NCBI RefSeq assembly: GCF_024972775.1
Contig: NZ_CP092282.1
Span: 620,001 to 684,000, forward strand
From: Dehalobacter sp. DCM
GTDB taxonomy: Bacteria; Bacillota; Desulfitobacteriia; Desulfitobacteriales; Syntrophobotulaceae
Length of the DNA: 64,000 nt
Reading direction: 5' to 3'
In this document: positions 38,086-47,529 of the stretch, one piece after another
Layout: each line of letters opens with the position of its first letter
Numbering within the stretch: position 1 is the stretch's first letter
The notes under the pieces: generated by a model
Databases searched by the model: none
What the model was told of the DNA's origin: nothing
The model's input: only the letters and a program-made list of their open reading frames with translations
Translations under genes and position numbers: made by a program

Positions 38086-38427
38086 TTATTTAGTCAGAAG
38101 AGCCCAGCGAGTTCCCTCTTTGATCAGGCCGACAAGTTCTTCTACCTCACCGTAATGCATGCACCAAGCCTGACAGTGTTGTACACACATCGGCATTTTC
38201 CCTTCACCAACCCGATCTTCGCATAGATTACAGGCTTTGGTTATAGTGGGCATCCAGGTCCACTCCCATTTGTTAGGACCTTTTTCTGCTTTTTCATACT
38301 GCCACGGACCCACTTCGGAAATCTTAATCCCAAATTCACCTTTAGGGAGGTCCAAGTATTTTTTGCACGCTACTTCACAACTATGGCAGCCTGTGCAAAA
38401 TTCATAATTTACAAGTATCCCTTTCAT
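38086..38427 (-). CDS. 2x[4Fe-4S] small subunit of molybdopterin oxidoreductase (pair 3)
   Basis: A 113-residue protein with FCTGCHSCEVAC and ACNLC...CVQHC, giving two [4Fe-4S] clusters. It is a paralogue of the small subunits at 1897 and 4643, sharing the YGEVEEL-type C-terminal segment. TAGGAGGAA precedes the ATG, 17 bp after the large-subunit stop. It is the probable electron-transfer partner of the 818-residue catalytic subunit. No membrane anchor or chaperone gene is present nearby. Confidence 0.9.
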   Translation of the reverse strand: MKGILVNYEFCTGCHSCEVACKKYLDLPKGEFGIKISEVGPWQYEKAEKGPNKWEWTWMPTITKACNLCEDRVGEGKMPMCVQHCQAWCMHYGEVEELVGLIKEGTRWALLTK

Positions 38428-38444
38428 TGTTGAATTCCTCCTAA

Positions 38445-40901
38445 TTACATTTTCCCAGGTTCATAAGACCGGAACCCGCCTAGTCTCGTAACTTGTTCGC
38501 CCGGCGTGATATCACCTTCTTGGCATTTGTAAATCTTAGCGATCAAGCATTTGATAGGAGCACCGATATTCCCAGGGCCGCTTTCATAGGCGTGGGTCAG
38601 GTTGTTCGGATTATAATCGAAAGCGCCGCAAAGGTGCGGTTCGGCGATTTCCGTTTCAGGCTTCCACCATCCGTGTTCGGCACTGATGAATCGTTTGTCC
38701 ATACCAGGGAAAATACTCACCATCTGTTTGCAGCGGCCATCCGGATTTTCTATCCAGATCCAGTCACCGTTTCTGAGGCCATATTCTTCGGCTGTTTCCG
38801 GAGAAATCTTGACAAGTGGTTCTGGATGGAATTCGCGCATGGTCGCAGCTTGACGGTGTTCCGTATGGAAGAATTCATATGACCGCGAACCATTGATGAA
38901 ATAAAATGGATATTCTTCAAACATTTCGGGCGTCGTGTCTTTGCTCACCGATACCGGTGTATAGACGGGATAAGGAGGAATGCCCCATTCGGTAAAGATC
39001 GAAGGGATGAGCTCGATACGGCCGGTAGGCGTATTGAAGCCTGGCTGTCCGTCGGGACGGAGCAGGCCCTTCTCGTGCTTGTTATAGGTGGAATTCCATT
39101 CATCATAGAGATAGCCGCCCTTTTCGACCAGCTCCTGGAAGTTGACCGGGCAAAGTGTATTGATACTGCCTGTCAAATCATTATCATGGCCCCACGCATC
39201 GTCAGTTGCTGCGGAGAAGTTGGCTTTTTTTACTTTGCCGGATTCGTCAACAACAGCCATACTGGTCAGCATATAGGAGTTGATGAGGTCTTCGGGTGTA
39301 TTCCAGTTTTTAAAGAGCTCCGGGTTAAGACGTTTGCCCAGCCAGAGTATAATTTCTTCATCGGATTTTGCTTCGTAAAAATCCGATACTTTTTTCATGG
39401 CGCGAAGCGGCGTCCACCAAGTACGAGCTGAATCGCGTTCACAGCTCATCGCTACGGGCAGTACCAGATCGGCAAAAGCAACCATGGTCGGAGTCAGGAA
39501 GGGATCCGCATAAACAATAAAGGGTATATCCCGCATATATTTATAAGCACGCGGAGCGGGTTCTTCATGACCGCAGATCTGGTTACAGGATTGTCCCCAC
39601 CATATCCGGATCGGATAGGGATCACCGGTTTCCAGGCATTTCGCCATGGCATCGGGATTGGACATACCGACAAAGTCCAGACCTTCAAAGCCGGCAATCT
39701 TTTTGCTGAATTTCTTTTCCTTGGCAGACGGTCTTGCATACAGGTCCGCAGAGGAGTACCCGGCGTTGATTTCAAAGGAATTGTGAACCAGCGTATGGGT
39801 ACCGGGCTTCTCAATATTGCCGCAGATCGCCATAAGGCAGCAAACGGCTTGGCACAGATGCATGGAAGAAGAGCTGGAAGCATCAAAGGGGAGACCCCAT
39901 TGAATCGCACCGGCATCGGCACTCGCGTACAGGCGGGCCGAACCGATAATGTCTTCGACAGCAAGACCGGTACGTTCAGCTGCCCATTCCGGTGTAAACT
40001 GTTGAACATGCTCTTTGAGTTCATTATAGTAGGAGACCCAATTAGAAATAAATTCATGATCAACGAGGTCTTCGTTCATGATGACGTTGAGCCAAGCTAA
40101 AGCGAGACAAATGTCCGTTCCGCTGTTAATGGCCAGCCAGTACTCCGCACGCGCGCCCCACCAGGTTAAAACCGGGTCGATGGCAATAATTTTGGTGCCC
40201 ATCTGAACACACACATTCAGCCAGTGACCGAGATAGCCATCGGCATTGGATTTCAGCGGTTCATTTGCCCAGATGACTAATACATCAGGATTCTTCCATT
40301 CGGCATTAGCATAGCGGTCAGGATGGATTTCTGAGGCATCAACAATCGGATAGTCACCGAGAGGACCGGCGGCGCCGCAAACACGCGGCATATAGCAGGA
40401 CCATCCAGAGAAATAAACACCACCGCAGTTTGCTGTACCGAAGCAGGCCCCAGCCATAAACGGAATCTGCCAATTGATATTGCGGCCGGTTCCGTGACCG
40501 ACGACAATTGATTCCCGGCCATAGCCTTCGTCATCAAGCTTTTTGATTTGCGCCTCAACAATATCAAGGGCTTCATCCCAGGTGATTCTTTCCCATTTAT
40601 TCTCACCCCGTTCACCGGCACGCTTCATGGGGTATTTCAAACGCAGCGGATTGTTGACCATTTCCTCAACATCTAAGCAGCGCATACATAGCTTGCCGTT
40701 AGCATAGGGGTCAAGGGGGTCACCTTCGATTTTTTCAAATTTACCATCTTTCGTGTACAAGAGTACACCACAGGAATCGTGACAGCCAGGCGCTGAATAG
40801 TTATACGTTCTCGTAACGGTATAATCTCCTTCTTGCCATTGCCATTCGCCTTCGTGATAGGCTTTGCGATCAATACTGTCCAGGAATTTTTTGTAATCCA
40901 T
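38445..40901 (-). CDS. Molybdopterin oxidoreductase large subunit (pair 3)
   Basis: An 818-residue DMSO-reductase-superfamily catalytic subunit. FS0 ligands are intact (SAPGCHDSCG and GKLCMRC). Cofactor motifs are ERITWDEALD, GWSCYMPR (probable metal-ligand Cys), IWANEPLKSN, DPVLTWWGA and NSGTDICLALAWLN. The C-terminal barrel has SRSYEFFHTEHRQ. It lacks a Tat signal and is thus cytoplasmic. AGAAAGGAGA precedes the ATG. It is transcribed from the sigma-54 promoter at 40992-41007. It is closer to the 783-residue subunit than to the 746-residue one in its Fe-S region; the substrate is unknown. Confidence 0.9.
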   Translation of the reverse strand: MDYKKFLDSIDRKAYHEGEWQWQEGDYTVTRTYNYSAPGCHDSCGVLLYTKDGKFEKIEGDPLDPYANGKLCMRCLDVEEMVNNPLRLKYPMKRAGERGENKWERITWDEALDIVEAQIKKLDDEGYGRESIVVGHGTGRNINWQIPFMAGACFGTANCGGVYFSGWSCYMPRVCGAAGPLGDYPIVDASEIHPDRYANAEWKNPDVLVIWANEPLKSNADGYLGHWLNVCVQMGTKIIAIDPVLTWWGARAEYWLAINSGTDICLALAWLNVIMNEDLVDHEFISNWVSYYNELKEHVQQFTPEWAAERTGLAVEDIIGSARLYASADAGAIQWGLPFDASSSSSMHLCQAVCCLMAICGNIEKPGTHTLVHNSFEINAGYSSADLYARPSAKEKKFSKKIAGFEGLDFVGMSNPDAMAKCLETGDPYPIRIWWGQSCNQICGHEEPAPRAYKYMRDIPFIVYADPFLTPTMVAFADLVLPVAMSCERDSARTWWTPLRAMKKVSDFYEAKSDEEIILWLGKRLNPELFKNWNTPEDLINSYMLTSMAVVDESGKVKKANFSAATDDAWGHDNDLTGSINTLCPVNFQELVEKGGYLYDEWNSTYNKHEKGLLRPDGQPGFNTPTGRIELIPSIFTEWGIPPYPVYTPVSVSKDTTPEMFEEYPFYFINGSRSYEFFHTEHRQAATMREFHPEPLVKISPETAEEYGLRNGDWIWIENPDGRCKQMVSIFPGMDKRFISAEHGWWKPETEIAEPHLCGAFDYNPNNLTHAYESGPGNIGAPIKCLIAKIYKCQEGDITPGEQVTRLGGFRSYEPGKM

Positions 40902-40991
40902 AAGTCATTTTCTCCTTTCTAAATCGTGTTTTCGGGAATATAGAAAAAAACAGAGTTTTTAAAATGGATATCTCCCCTGCAAGAATATGAT

Positions 40992-41007
40992 TGCAAGAAT
41001 CGTACCA
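40992..41007 (-). promoter_or_regulatory. Sigma-54 (-24/-12) promoter of molybdoenzyme pair 3
   Basis: On the minus strand the site reads TGGTACGATTCTTGCA, a near-perfect -24/-12 element with correct GG-to-GC spacing, about 90 bp before the ATG at 40901. It is the second such element in the window and matches the presence of a second enhancer-binding activator at 35961. The gap 40902-41313 otherwise holds only the terminator at 41237. Confidence 0.9.
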
Positions 41008-41236
41008 TAACTGTCCATGTTCAAGTAAACATATGAATACCTTGCGAATAAGCAAAATATAATGAAATCTTTATCATAGTAAAAAACAACGTACCAAGAA
41101 TTTTCATTTTCACAACAGCGATAATGAAAGTAATTTCAAAATCGCAATTACAAAACCTATCGAAGAGCGTGCCGGATGGGGGTTCTGGCATAATAATTGG
41201 TCAACTCGCAAAACAACCAAAGCGAGAAATTAAAAA

Positions 41237-41266
41237 TCCCAAGAGCCAAATGTGGACGTCTTGGGA
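41237..41266 (-). terminator. Intrinsic terminator
   Basis: An 8-bp stem (TCCCAAGA, 41237-41244; TCTTGGGA, 41259-41266) is followed on the minus strand by TTTTTAATTT. It ends the gene at 41314-41961 and separates it from the downstream sigma-54 promoter. Confidence 0.65.
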
Positions 41267-41313
41267 GTAAGGGAATAAGTAAGTAAAATCAGTAACAAAG
41301 TTAGAATAAACGG

Positions 41314-41961
41314 TTATTCATCTCCCCGTTCAGCTTTTGCTTTAAAATATGGGCCGGTCAGGAAATATAATATTACCAGGATAAAAGGGATAAGATAGCC
41401 AGGAGCATTGTCAATAGCTTTCAGTTTAAAAGTAAAAGCAGTACTTGCCATGCTCCGAATAGCGCGCACGGGTGCTGCTAAAGCCAAATTAATGGTTAAT
41501 CCTTCTGACGGGATCAGTGGGGTTTGAAAAATCTCCTGTTCAAGAGCCCTGCCGGCTTGAGGGCTAAACTGCCCAACACTTAAATCTTCTCCCCCTAAAA
41601 TCTGCCGGGGAGAAGCAGTGTTGATGTACTGGTTAATTGCAGTTAGATCGGGGAAAGCTGTACTATTGCTAAGAGAATATCTATAACTTCCGGAATGAGC
41701 TGATGACCATTTGAACAACATGGCTGTCAGTAACTCGATACCGATAAGAATATAATACCCATAGGGAACTAGTGGTCTGTAAAGCGGTATTATCAAGGTA
41801 CCAACCGGACTGTAGATATCGGGATGAAGACTGTTGGATATGAGCAAAGAAAAAGTAAAAGGAACAGAAGTATTAATAGCAAAAGAATCACTGCCCGGAC
41901 GGTTTTTATCAGAAGAACTATTGGAATCAAAGGGCTTTTGTGAATCAAATAGCAAAGTAAT
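41314..41961 (-). CDS. Hypothetical protein with two hydrophobic segments, possible ATT start
   Basis: About 215 residues, family not recognised. Two hydrophobic stretches are visible: VPYGYYILIGIELLTAMLF mid-protein and a C-terminal LIPFILVILYFLTGPYF followed by a short charged tail. The N-terminus is Ser/Asn-rich and polar. The best ribosome site (AAGGAGGG) is 6 nt before an ATT at 41961; the first conventional start is a TTG at 41955, at a poor 13-nt distance. Genes around it include spore-surface and regulatory functions, so a sporulation role is conceivable but unproven. Confidence 0.5.
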   Translation of the reverse strand: MTLLFDSQKPFDSNSSSDKNRPGSDSFAINTSVPFTFSLLISNSLHPDIYSPVGTLIIPLYRPLVPYGYYILIGIELLTAMLFKWSSAHSGSYRYSLSNSTAFPDLTAINQYINTASPRQILGGEDLSVGQFSPQAGRALEQEIFQTPLIPSEGLTINLALAAPVRAIRSMASTAFTFKLKAIDNAPGYLIPFILVILYFLTGPYFKAKAERGDE

Positions 41962-42078
41962 GATTCTTCCCTCCTTAATATAGTTATCGATATGAATATG
42001 GGTTAATATTTAGAAAATCTAGCATTCAAGGCTAATATAAACATTCGAAAATCTAAATAAATGGTTCTCTTTGCGGGA

Positions 42079-42489
42079 CTATATATTATCAAGAAGTTGC
42101 TGCGCTAAATTCTTAAGACAATGTGGAAGCGGAAGGCTTTCAGCACTAGGCATTCCGTAAATAGTTATGATCAAAGTCATATTTACTGTAGCCATAATTG
42201 TTTCATAGTCCTGTTGAAGTATATAAAAGTTGCGGATAGATGGATACTTACGGATAAGCTTCATTTTAAGATCTATAAGAGCAAGACTTTCTCTTTCAGA
42301 TGGAATACTATTTAACCTTTGAGCTGTTGCTACTTGCATATTACTTTCTTTTTCCCTGTACTCCGCTAAGGCCTTAGCCGCTTCAGGATCATTGGCGATC
42401 TGTGCTTCAGCTTCCTTAAGGTTTCGTACCTCTGGGGTGTTCAGAAGCGCTTCCCCCAATTCTCGTGCTTTTTGAATATATTCCATCAT
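42079..42489 (-). CDS. YlbF/YmcA family protein
   Basis: A 136-residue helical protein whose first 110 residues fit the YlbF/YmcA (Com_YlbF) family: MEYIQKARELGEALLNTPEVRNLKEAEAQI... AKALAEYREKE. In Bacillus such proteins form a complex affecting RNase Y, competence and sporulation. The last 30 residues (MTLIITIYGMPSAESLPLP...) are less typical and may be lineage-specific. Double ATG start after AAGGGAGTGG. It is directly downstream, by strand, of repeat copy C. Confidence 0.75.
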   Translation of the reverse strand: MMEYIQKARELGEALLNTPEVRNLKEAEAQIANDPEAAKALAEYREKESNMQVATAQRLNSIPSERESLALIDLKMKLIRKYPSIRNFYILQQDYETIMATVNMTLIITIYGMPSAESLPLPHCLKNLAQQLLDNI

Positions 42490-42537
42490 TAATCCACTCC
42501 CTTATATTCAATATATGAACTGTATTTTTATAAGTGC

Positions 42538-42701
42538 TAGTGCCTTGTAAACTCTAAAACTGTAATATAATTGTGAGCAGATTTCTTGTAAGACAAGGCG
42601 GTCGCTCCTATGCCATGGATGGCATAGGAGCGACAAGACAACGCAGTATTACATGAAATCTGCCGCAAGGATGTACAGGAATTAGAGTTTACAAGGCACT
42701 T
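42538..42701. repeat. ~160-bp TIR element, copy C
   Basis: The left end TAGTGCCTTGTAAACTCTAA (42538-42557) and the right end TTAGAGTTTACAAGGCACT (42682-42700) are perfect 19-bp inverted repeats. The interior has AGACAAGGCGG, a perfect palindrome (arms 42601-42616 and 42619-42634, centred on CCATGGATGG) and GACAACGCAG. It is non-coding and able to fold into one long hairpin. Confidence 0.85.
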
Positions 42702-42727
42702 GGTTTAAATGAGTGTCTATGAAGCCC

Positions 42728-42748
42728 TAGTACCTTGTTAACCCTTAA
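42728..42748. repeat. Solo TIR-like end next to IS630 remnant
   Basis: TAGTACCTTGTTAACCCTTA starts at 42728 and resembles the left ends of copies A and C. It lies just outside the transposase remnant, which suggests that the small elements share ends with an IS630-type transposon. A shorter TAGTGCTTGTAA word at 43454 on the other side is in direct, not inverted, orientation, so the element boundaries are not clear. Confidence 0.45.
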
Positions 42749-42794
42749 AATTAAATATAATGAGTACAACATTCTTAAATTAAGTGTGCAAACT

Positions 42795-43319
42795 CTAGAT
42801 TTCAATCTCATCCATCTTGTATTTCCAGCCATACACAACAAGTTCAGCATTGACCTCATTCGTATACTGATAAATCCGTTGAACCAATTCGTCTTTTGTT
42901 TGTGCTCGAATGCCTTTCAGGCATACGCGGGCAAACTTGCTAAAGAAACTTTCTATCATATTGAGCCACGAACCATGCTTGGGGGTGAACAAGAACTCAA
43001 ACCGTCAAGGGTGTTACTCCAAGTACCTCCTGGTTTCTTTTAAGGTATGCGAACTGTGATTATCAAGTACAATCTTAATCTTCTTCTCCTTGTCGTACTT
43101 GTCATCAAGAATATTCAGGAAATCAACAAAGTCTGAACTCTTGTGAGTATCTCGTTTTTCTGCAATGTTCACATTACTTATGCCTCCTGTACTGAGAAGC
43201 AATATTTTCGCACGCTGAATCTTCTGTGCTTCGGCAGTTCTTATATTGGTAATCACAGTCAAGCGCTCAACTTCGGCATCTGAGAGTTTGGAATTTCCGT
43301 ATTTTTTAGGGCGTGCCAT
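42795..43319 (-). pseudogene. Decayed IS630-family transposase
   Basis: The reading frame from ATG 43319 gives an N-terminal HTH (MARPKKYGNSKLSDAEVERL...) and then jumps to the DDE region (KIVLDNHSSHTLKETRRYLE). Two in-frame stops (TAA, TGA) follow near 43010, and the frame continues with FTPKHGSWLNMIESFFSKF, the conserved end of IS630 transposases. A complete enzyme is about 340 residues; here only about 175 remain, so an internal deletion removed the middle. It is inactive. Confidence 0.85.
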
Positions 43320-43515
43320 GTTTATCTAACTCCAGAGTCTTGATAGATAAATTATTGTGCGTTGAAGATATTTGCGCGATTATTTTAAATACATTGAACT
43401 AGTCTATTGTTTTCTGACTTCCTGGGGTTATGTTTTTTTTATTATCTAAATGCTAGTGCTTGTAAGGACAAACAGTATATCGTTGGAATATATTATCGTA
43501 GAAAGGGGTGATATT

Positions 43516-44886
<1,371 letters not shown>

Positions 44887-44894
44887 TTCGTTTC

Positions 44895-44921
44895 AAGTCC
44901 CTTGGCAACGCCAAGGGACTT
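44895..44921 (+). terminator. Intrinsic terminator after collagen-like gene
   Basis: An 11-bp stem (AAGTCCCTTGG, 44895-44905; complement 44911-44921) with a short loop and trailing TTTCT. Confidence 0.75.
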
Positions 44922-44994
44922 TCTATGTTACGACAGGTAGTAATATTACTTTAAACATCACATTTTAACAGTTCAATCCTTAAAATTTAGATTT

Positions 44995-45029
44995 AATCAA
45001 AACGCGGTCAATGCGACCGCGTTTTGATT
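44995..45029. terminator. Second intrinsic terminator, upstream of glycosyltransferase gene
   Basis: A perfect 15-bp stem (AATCAAAACGCGGTC, 44995-45009; complement 45015-45029) with a 5-nt loop and a following T-run. It insulates the glycosyltransferase gene from upstream transcription. Confidence 0.8.
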
Positions 45030-45104
45030 ATTTTTTTATGATTTGTCCCATTTAAAGTTGTTTTGAATATGATGAATTAAATTATTTTCTAAGGAGATTG
45101 ACCC

Positions 45105-46217
45105 ATGGAAGAAAAGGAGATCACAATCAGCTTATGTATTATCGTTAAAAATGAAGAGAAGACACTTGGCCGCTGTCTTGATTCGGTTAAAGACATGTGT
45201 GATGAAATAGTCATTGTTGATACGGGTTCTACCGATCGTACCAAGGAGATCGCTCAGCAATATACCGATCGGATTTTTGATTTTACCTGGATAGATGACT
45301 TTGCCGCCGCCCGTAATTTTGCTTTCAGTCAGGCAACCAGGGACTATATCCTTTGGTTGGATGCGGACGATATCTTACTAGATGAAGATCGAGAAAAATT
45401 ATTAACACTCAAGAGAAATATCGATCCGCTGGTGGATGTGGTGAGTATGCTCTATCATTATGCTTTCGATCAATATGGGAAAGTCTCGTTTAGTTTCCGG
45501 AGGAACCGTCTGGTTAAACGAAATAAAAACTTTCGCTGGGTAGGAGCGGTGCACGAATATTTAGCCGTGTCGGGAAATACTTTGAATTCAGATATTTGTG
45601 TCACCCACCGGCGTATCCAAGGTCATAATTCTGATCGCAATCTAAAAATATTTGAGAGGCGAAAAGATAAAGGGGAGCCGTTTTATCCGAGGGATTTATA
45701 CTATTATGGCAACGAATTGTTTGATCATCAGCTCCATAGCCGGGCAATTGAAGTTTATTTGGAATTTTTGGAGACAGAACAAGGCTGGGTTGAAGATAAA
45801 ATTTCTGCTTGCGGAAAACTGGCCGATTGTTTTGAAGCTTTGGGGAAAAAGCAGCAACAACTTGAATATATCTTCAAATCTTTTGAATATGCCTCTCCCA
45901 GAGCTGAGTTTTGCTGTCGTTTGGGTTTCTACTTTCTGAATGAAAAACGGTATGAGCAGAGTATTTCATGGTATAAACTGGCTACCCGACTGGAAAAGCC
46001 TGCTGACAGTTCGGGATTCATGGTTGAAGCCTGTTGGACCTGGCTGCCGCATTTGCAGTTGTGCGTTTGCTATGACCGTTTAGGTCAATATGAGTTGGCC
46101 TACGAGCATAATGAGCTTGCCAGAAGGTATCATCCGGAAAATCCCCAGGTTCTGTATAACAAGACGTATCTGGAGGGTATTTTAGCTCAAAAATCTTCTG
46201 AACAGAAGAGTCATTAA
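45105..46217 (+). CDS. Family 2 glycosyltransferase with C-terminal TPR-like region
   Basis: A 370-residue protein. Residues 1-110 are a GT-A fold: SLCIIVKNEEKTLGRCLDSV, DEIVIVDTGSTDRT and the DxD-like WLDADD. The acceptor part has RNRLVKRNKNFRWVGAVHEYL. Residues about 200-370 are helical repeats resembling TPRs (YYYGNELFDHQLHSRAIEVYLEFL; CYDRLGQYELAYEHNELARRY). This last part is nearly duplicated in the next gene. It probably transfers a sugar to a protein or glycan in the nonulosonate system encoded downstream. Confidence 0.85.
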   Translation: MEEKEITISLCIIVKNEEKTLGRCLDSVKDMCDEIVIVDTGSTDRTKEIAQQYTDRIFDFTWIDDFAAARNFAFSQATRDYILWLDADDILLDEDREKLLTLKRNIDPLVDVVSMLYHYAFDQYGKVSFSFRRNRLVKRNKNFRWVGAVHEYLAVSGNTLNSDICVTHRRIQGHNSDRNLKIFERRKDKGEPFYPRDLYYYGNELFDHQLHSRAIEVYLEFLETEQGWVEDKISACGKLADCFEALGKKQQQLEYIFKSFEYASPRAEFCCRLGFYFLNEKRYEQSISWYKLATRLEKPADSSGFMVEACWTWLPHLQLCVCYDRLGQYELAYEHNELARRYHPENPQVLYNKTYLEGILAQKSSEQKSH

Positions 46218-46228
46218 TAGGTGAGTGA

Positions 46229-47506
46229 ATGATGAATTGGCTTTCAATCTACGGGCTTTATGCCATTATCAGAGAATATGCCGGCTGCCCGGCAACGCTG
46301 CCGCTGTATTGCCGCTATGAGCATGGGTGGAATCCCATACCGGAGCCTGATCCGTATGACGCTCAAACTGATAAACCCCTCATGTTGGTTTGGAGCAGAA
46401 GACGTCTGCAAGAGTGGAACGAAAAAAGCAGTATTCCCGCGGCTATTGTTGGCGCGCCATTTATCCACTACCGAAAATCAAGGAAAATAGAAAAGGATAT
46501 AGACGCTAAGGGTACTATAGCCTTTCCCGCACATTCCCAGCCAACAATTGACGCGGTATTCAATATCGATGCGTACTGTAAACAGCTGCAAAGCCTTCCG
46601 AGCGAGTTTCAGCCGGTAACGATATGTTTGCATCTTCATGATATCGAAAGAAAGAAGGATGAAAAATACAAAGAATATGGGTTCAATGTTGTATCCGCCG
46701 GACCCATCTGGGTACTGGGGTTTGAATTCGTAGAAAAGTTTTATGATCTTCTCCGAGGTCATCAATATGCCACCTCGAATCAAGTCGGCTCATATTCTTT
46801 TTATGCAGTAGAAATGGGGATTCCCTTTTTTATCTATGGCGAGCAGGCTGAGCTGGAGAATAACGGCGGAGAACCGCTGATGCCCTCAAAATTCAGTTAT
46901 ACAGATTACCCGATGGGTCTTTTGGCAGAAAAGATGTTCTCGGGTCCCACACAAGTCATCACTGAGGAGCAAAAGCATTTTGCGGAAGAAGAACTTGGGG
47001 TCCATGACTGCCTGTCCGGCGCAGAATTAAGAGAATTGTTGACAGAAAGCAATACGCGGGCGATTGAAGCGTATCAGGAATATTTAAGGACAGGGCAGGG
47101 CGGGGTTGAAGAAAAAATTTCAACATGCAGGAAACTGGTCGATTATTTTCAGGATTCCGGAGATACGGATAAACAACTTGAATATATCTTAAAAACCTTT
47201 GCCTATGCCCCGCCCAACGCTGAGTTTTGTTGTCATTTAGGCTTATATTTCCTGAATATTCAGCACTATGAGCAGGCGGTTTTCTGGTATAAGCTGGCGG
47301 CTCAATTGGAAAAACCTTTAAACAGCCGATTAATGTGGCTGCCGCATATCCAGCTTTGTGTCTGTTATGACCGTTTAGGCCAACATCAGTTAGCCTATGA
47401 GCACAATGAGATAGCCGGGAAGTATTCCCCGGGAAACAACCAGATTCTGCACAATAAGAAATATTTGGAGCGGGTGCTGGGTATAAAATCCGGCGATCAA
47501 TCTTAA
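46229..47506 (+). CDS. Putative glycosyltransferase-like protein with duplicated TPR region
   Basis: 425 residues. The N-terminal 270 residues are not firmly assigned; SNQVGSYSFYAVEMGIPFFIYG (near 190) looks like the nucleotide-sugar site of GT-B-type enzymes. Residues about 275-425 are homologous to the C-terminus of the preceding gene (AEFCCHLGLYFLNIQHYEQAVFWYKLA; WLPHIQLCVCYDRLGQHQLAYEHNE), showing a shared docking module. It starts 11 bp after the previous stop, so it is in the same operon. It likely acts in surface glycan or flagellin glycosylation. Confidence 0.7.
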   Translation: MMNWLSIYGLYAIIREYAGCPATLPLYCRYEHGWNPIPEPDPYDAQTDKPLMLVWSRRRLQEWNEKSSIPAAIVGAPFIHYRKSRKIEKDIDAKGTIAFPAHSQPTIDAVFNIDAYCKQLQSLPSEFQPVTICLHLHDIERKKDEKYKEYGFNVVSAGPIWVLGFEFVEKFYDLLRGHQYATSNQVGSYSFYAVEMGIPFFIYGEQAELENNGGEPLMPSKFSYTDYPMGLLAEKMFSGPTQVITEEQKHFAEEELGVHDCLSGAELRELLTESNTRAIEAYQEYLRTGQGGVEEKISTCRKLVDYFQDSGDTDKQLEYILKTFAYAPPNAEFCCHLGLYFLNIQHYEQAVFWYKLAAQLEKPLNSRLMWLPHIQLCVCYDRLGQHQLAYEHNEIAGKYSPGNNQILHNKKYLERVLGIKSGDQS

Positions 47507-47529
47507 TAAAGTAATAAGGCGGGAAAGAG

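Noticed and set aside
41018-41031. TGTT-N6-AACA inverted repeat near the second sigma-54 promoter as an activator site
   Set aside because: It lies about 10 bp from the -24 element, too close for a typical enhancer site, and is imperfect.
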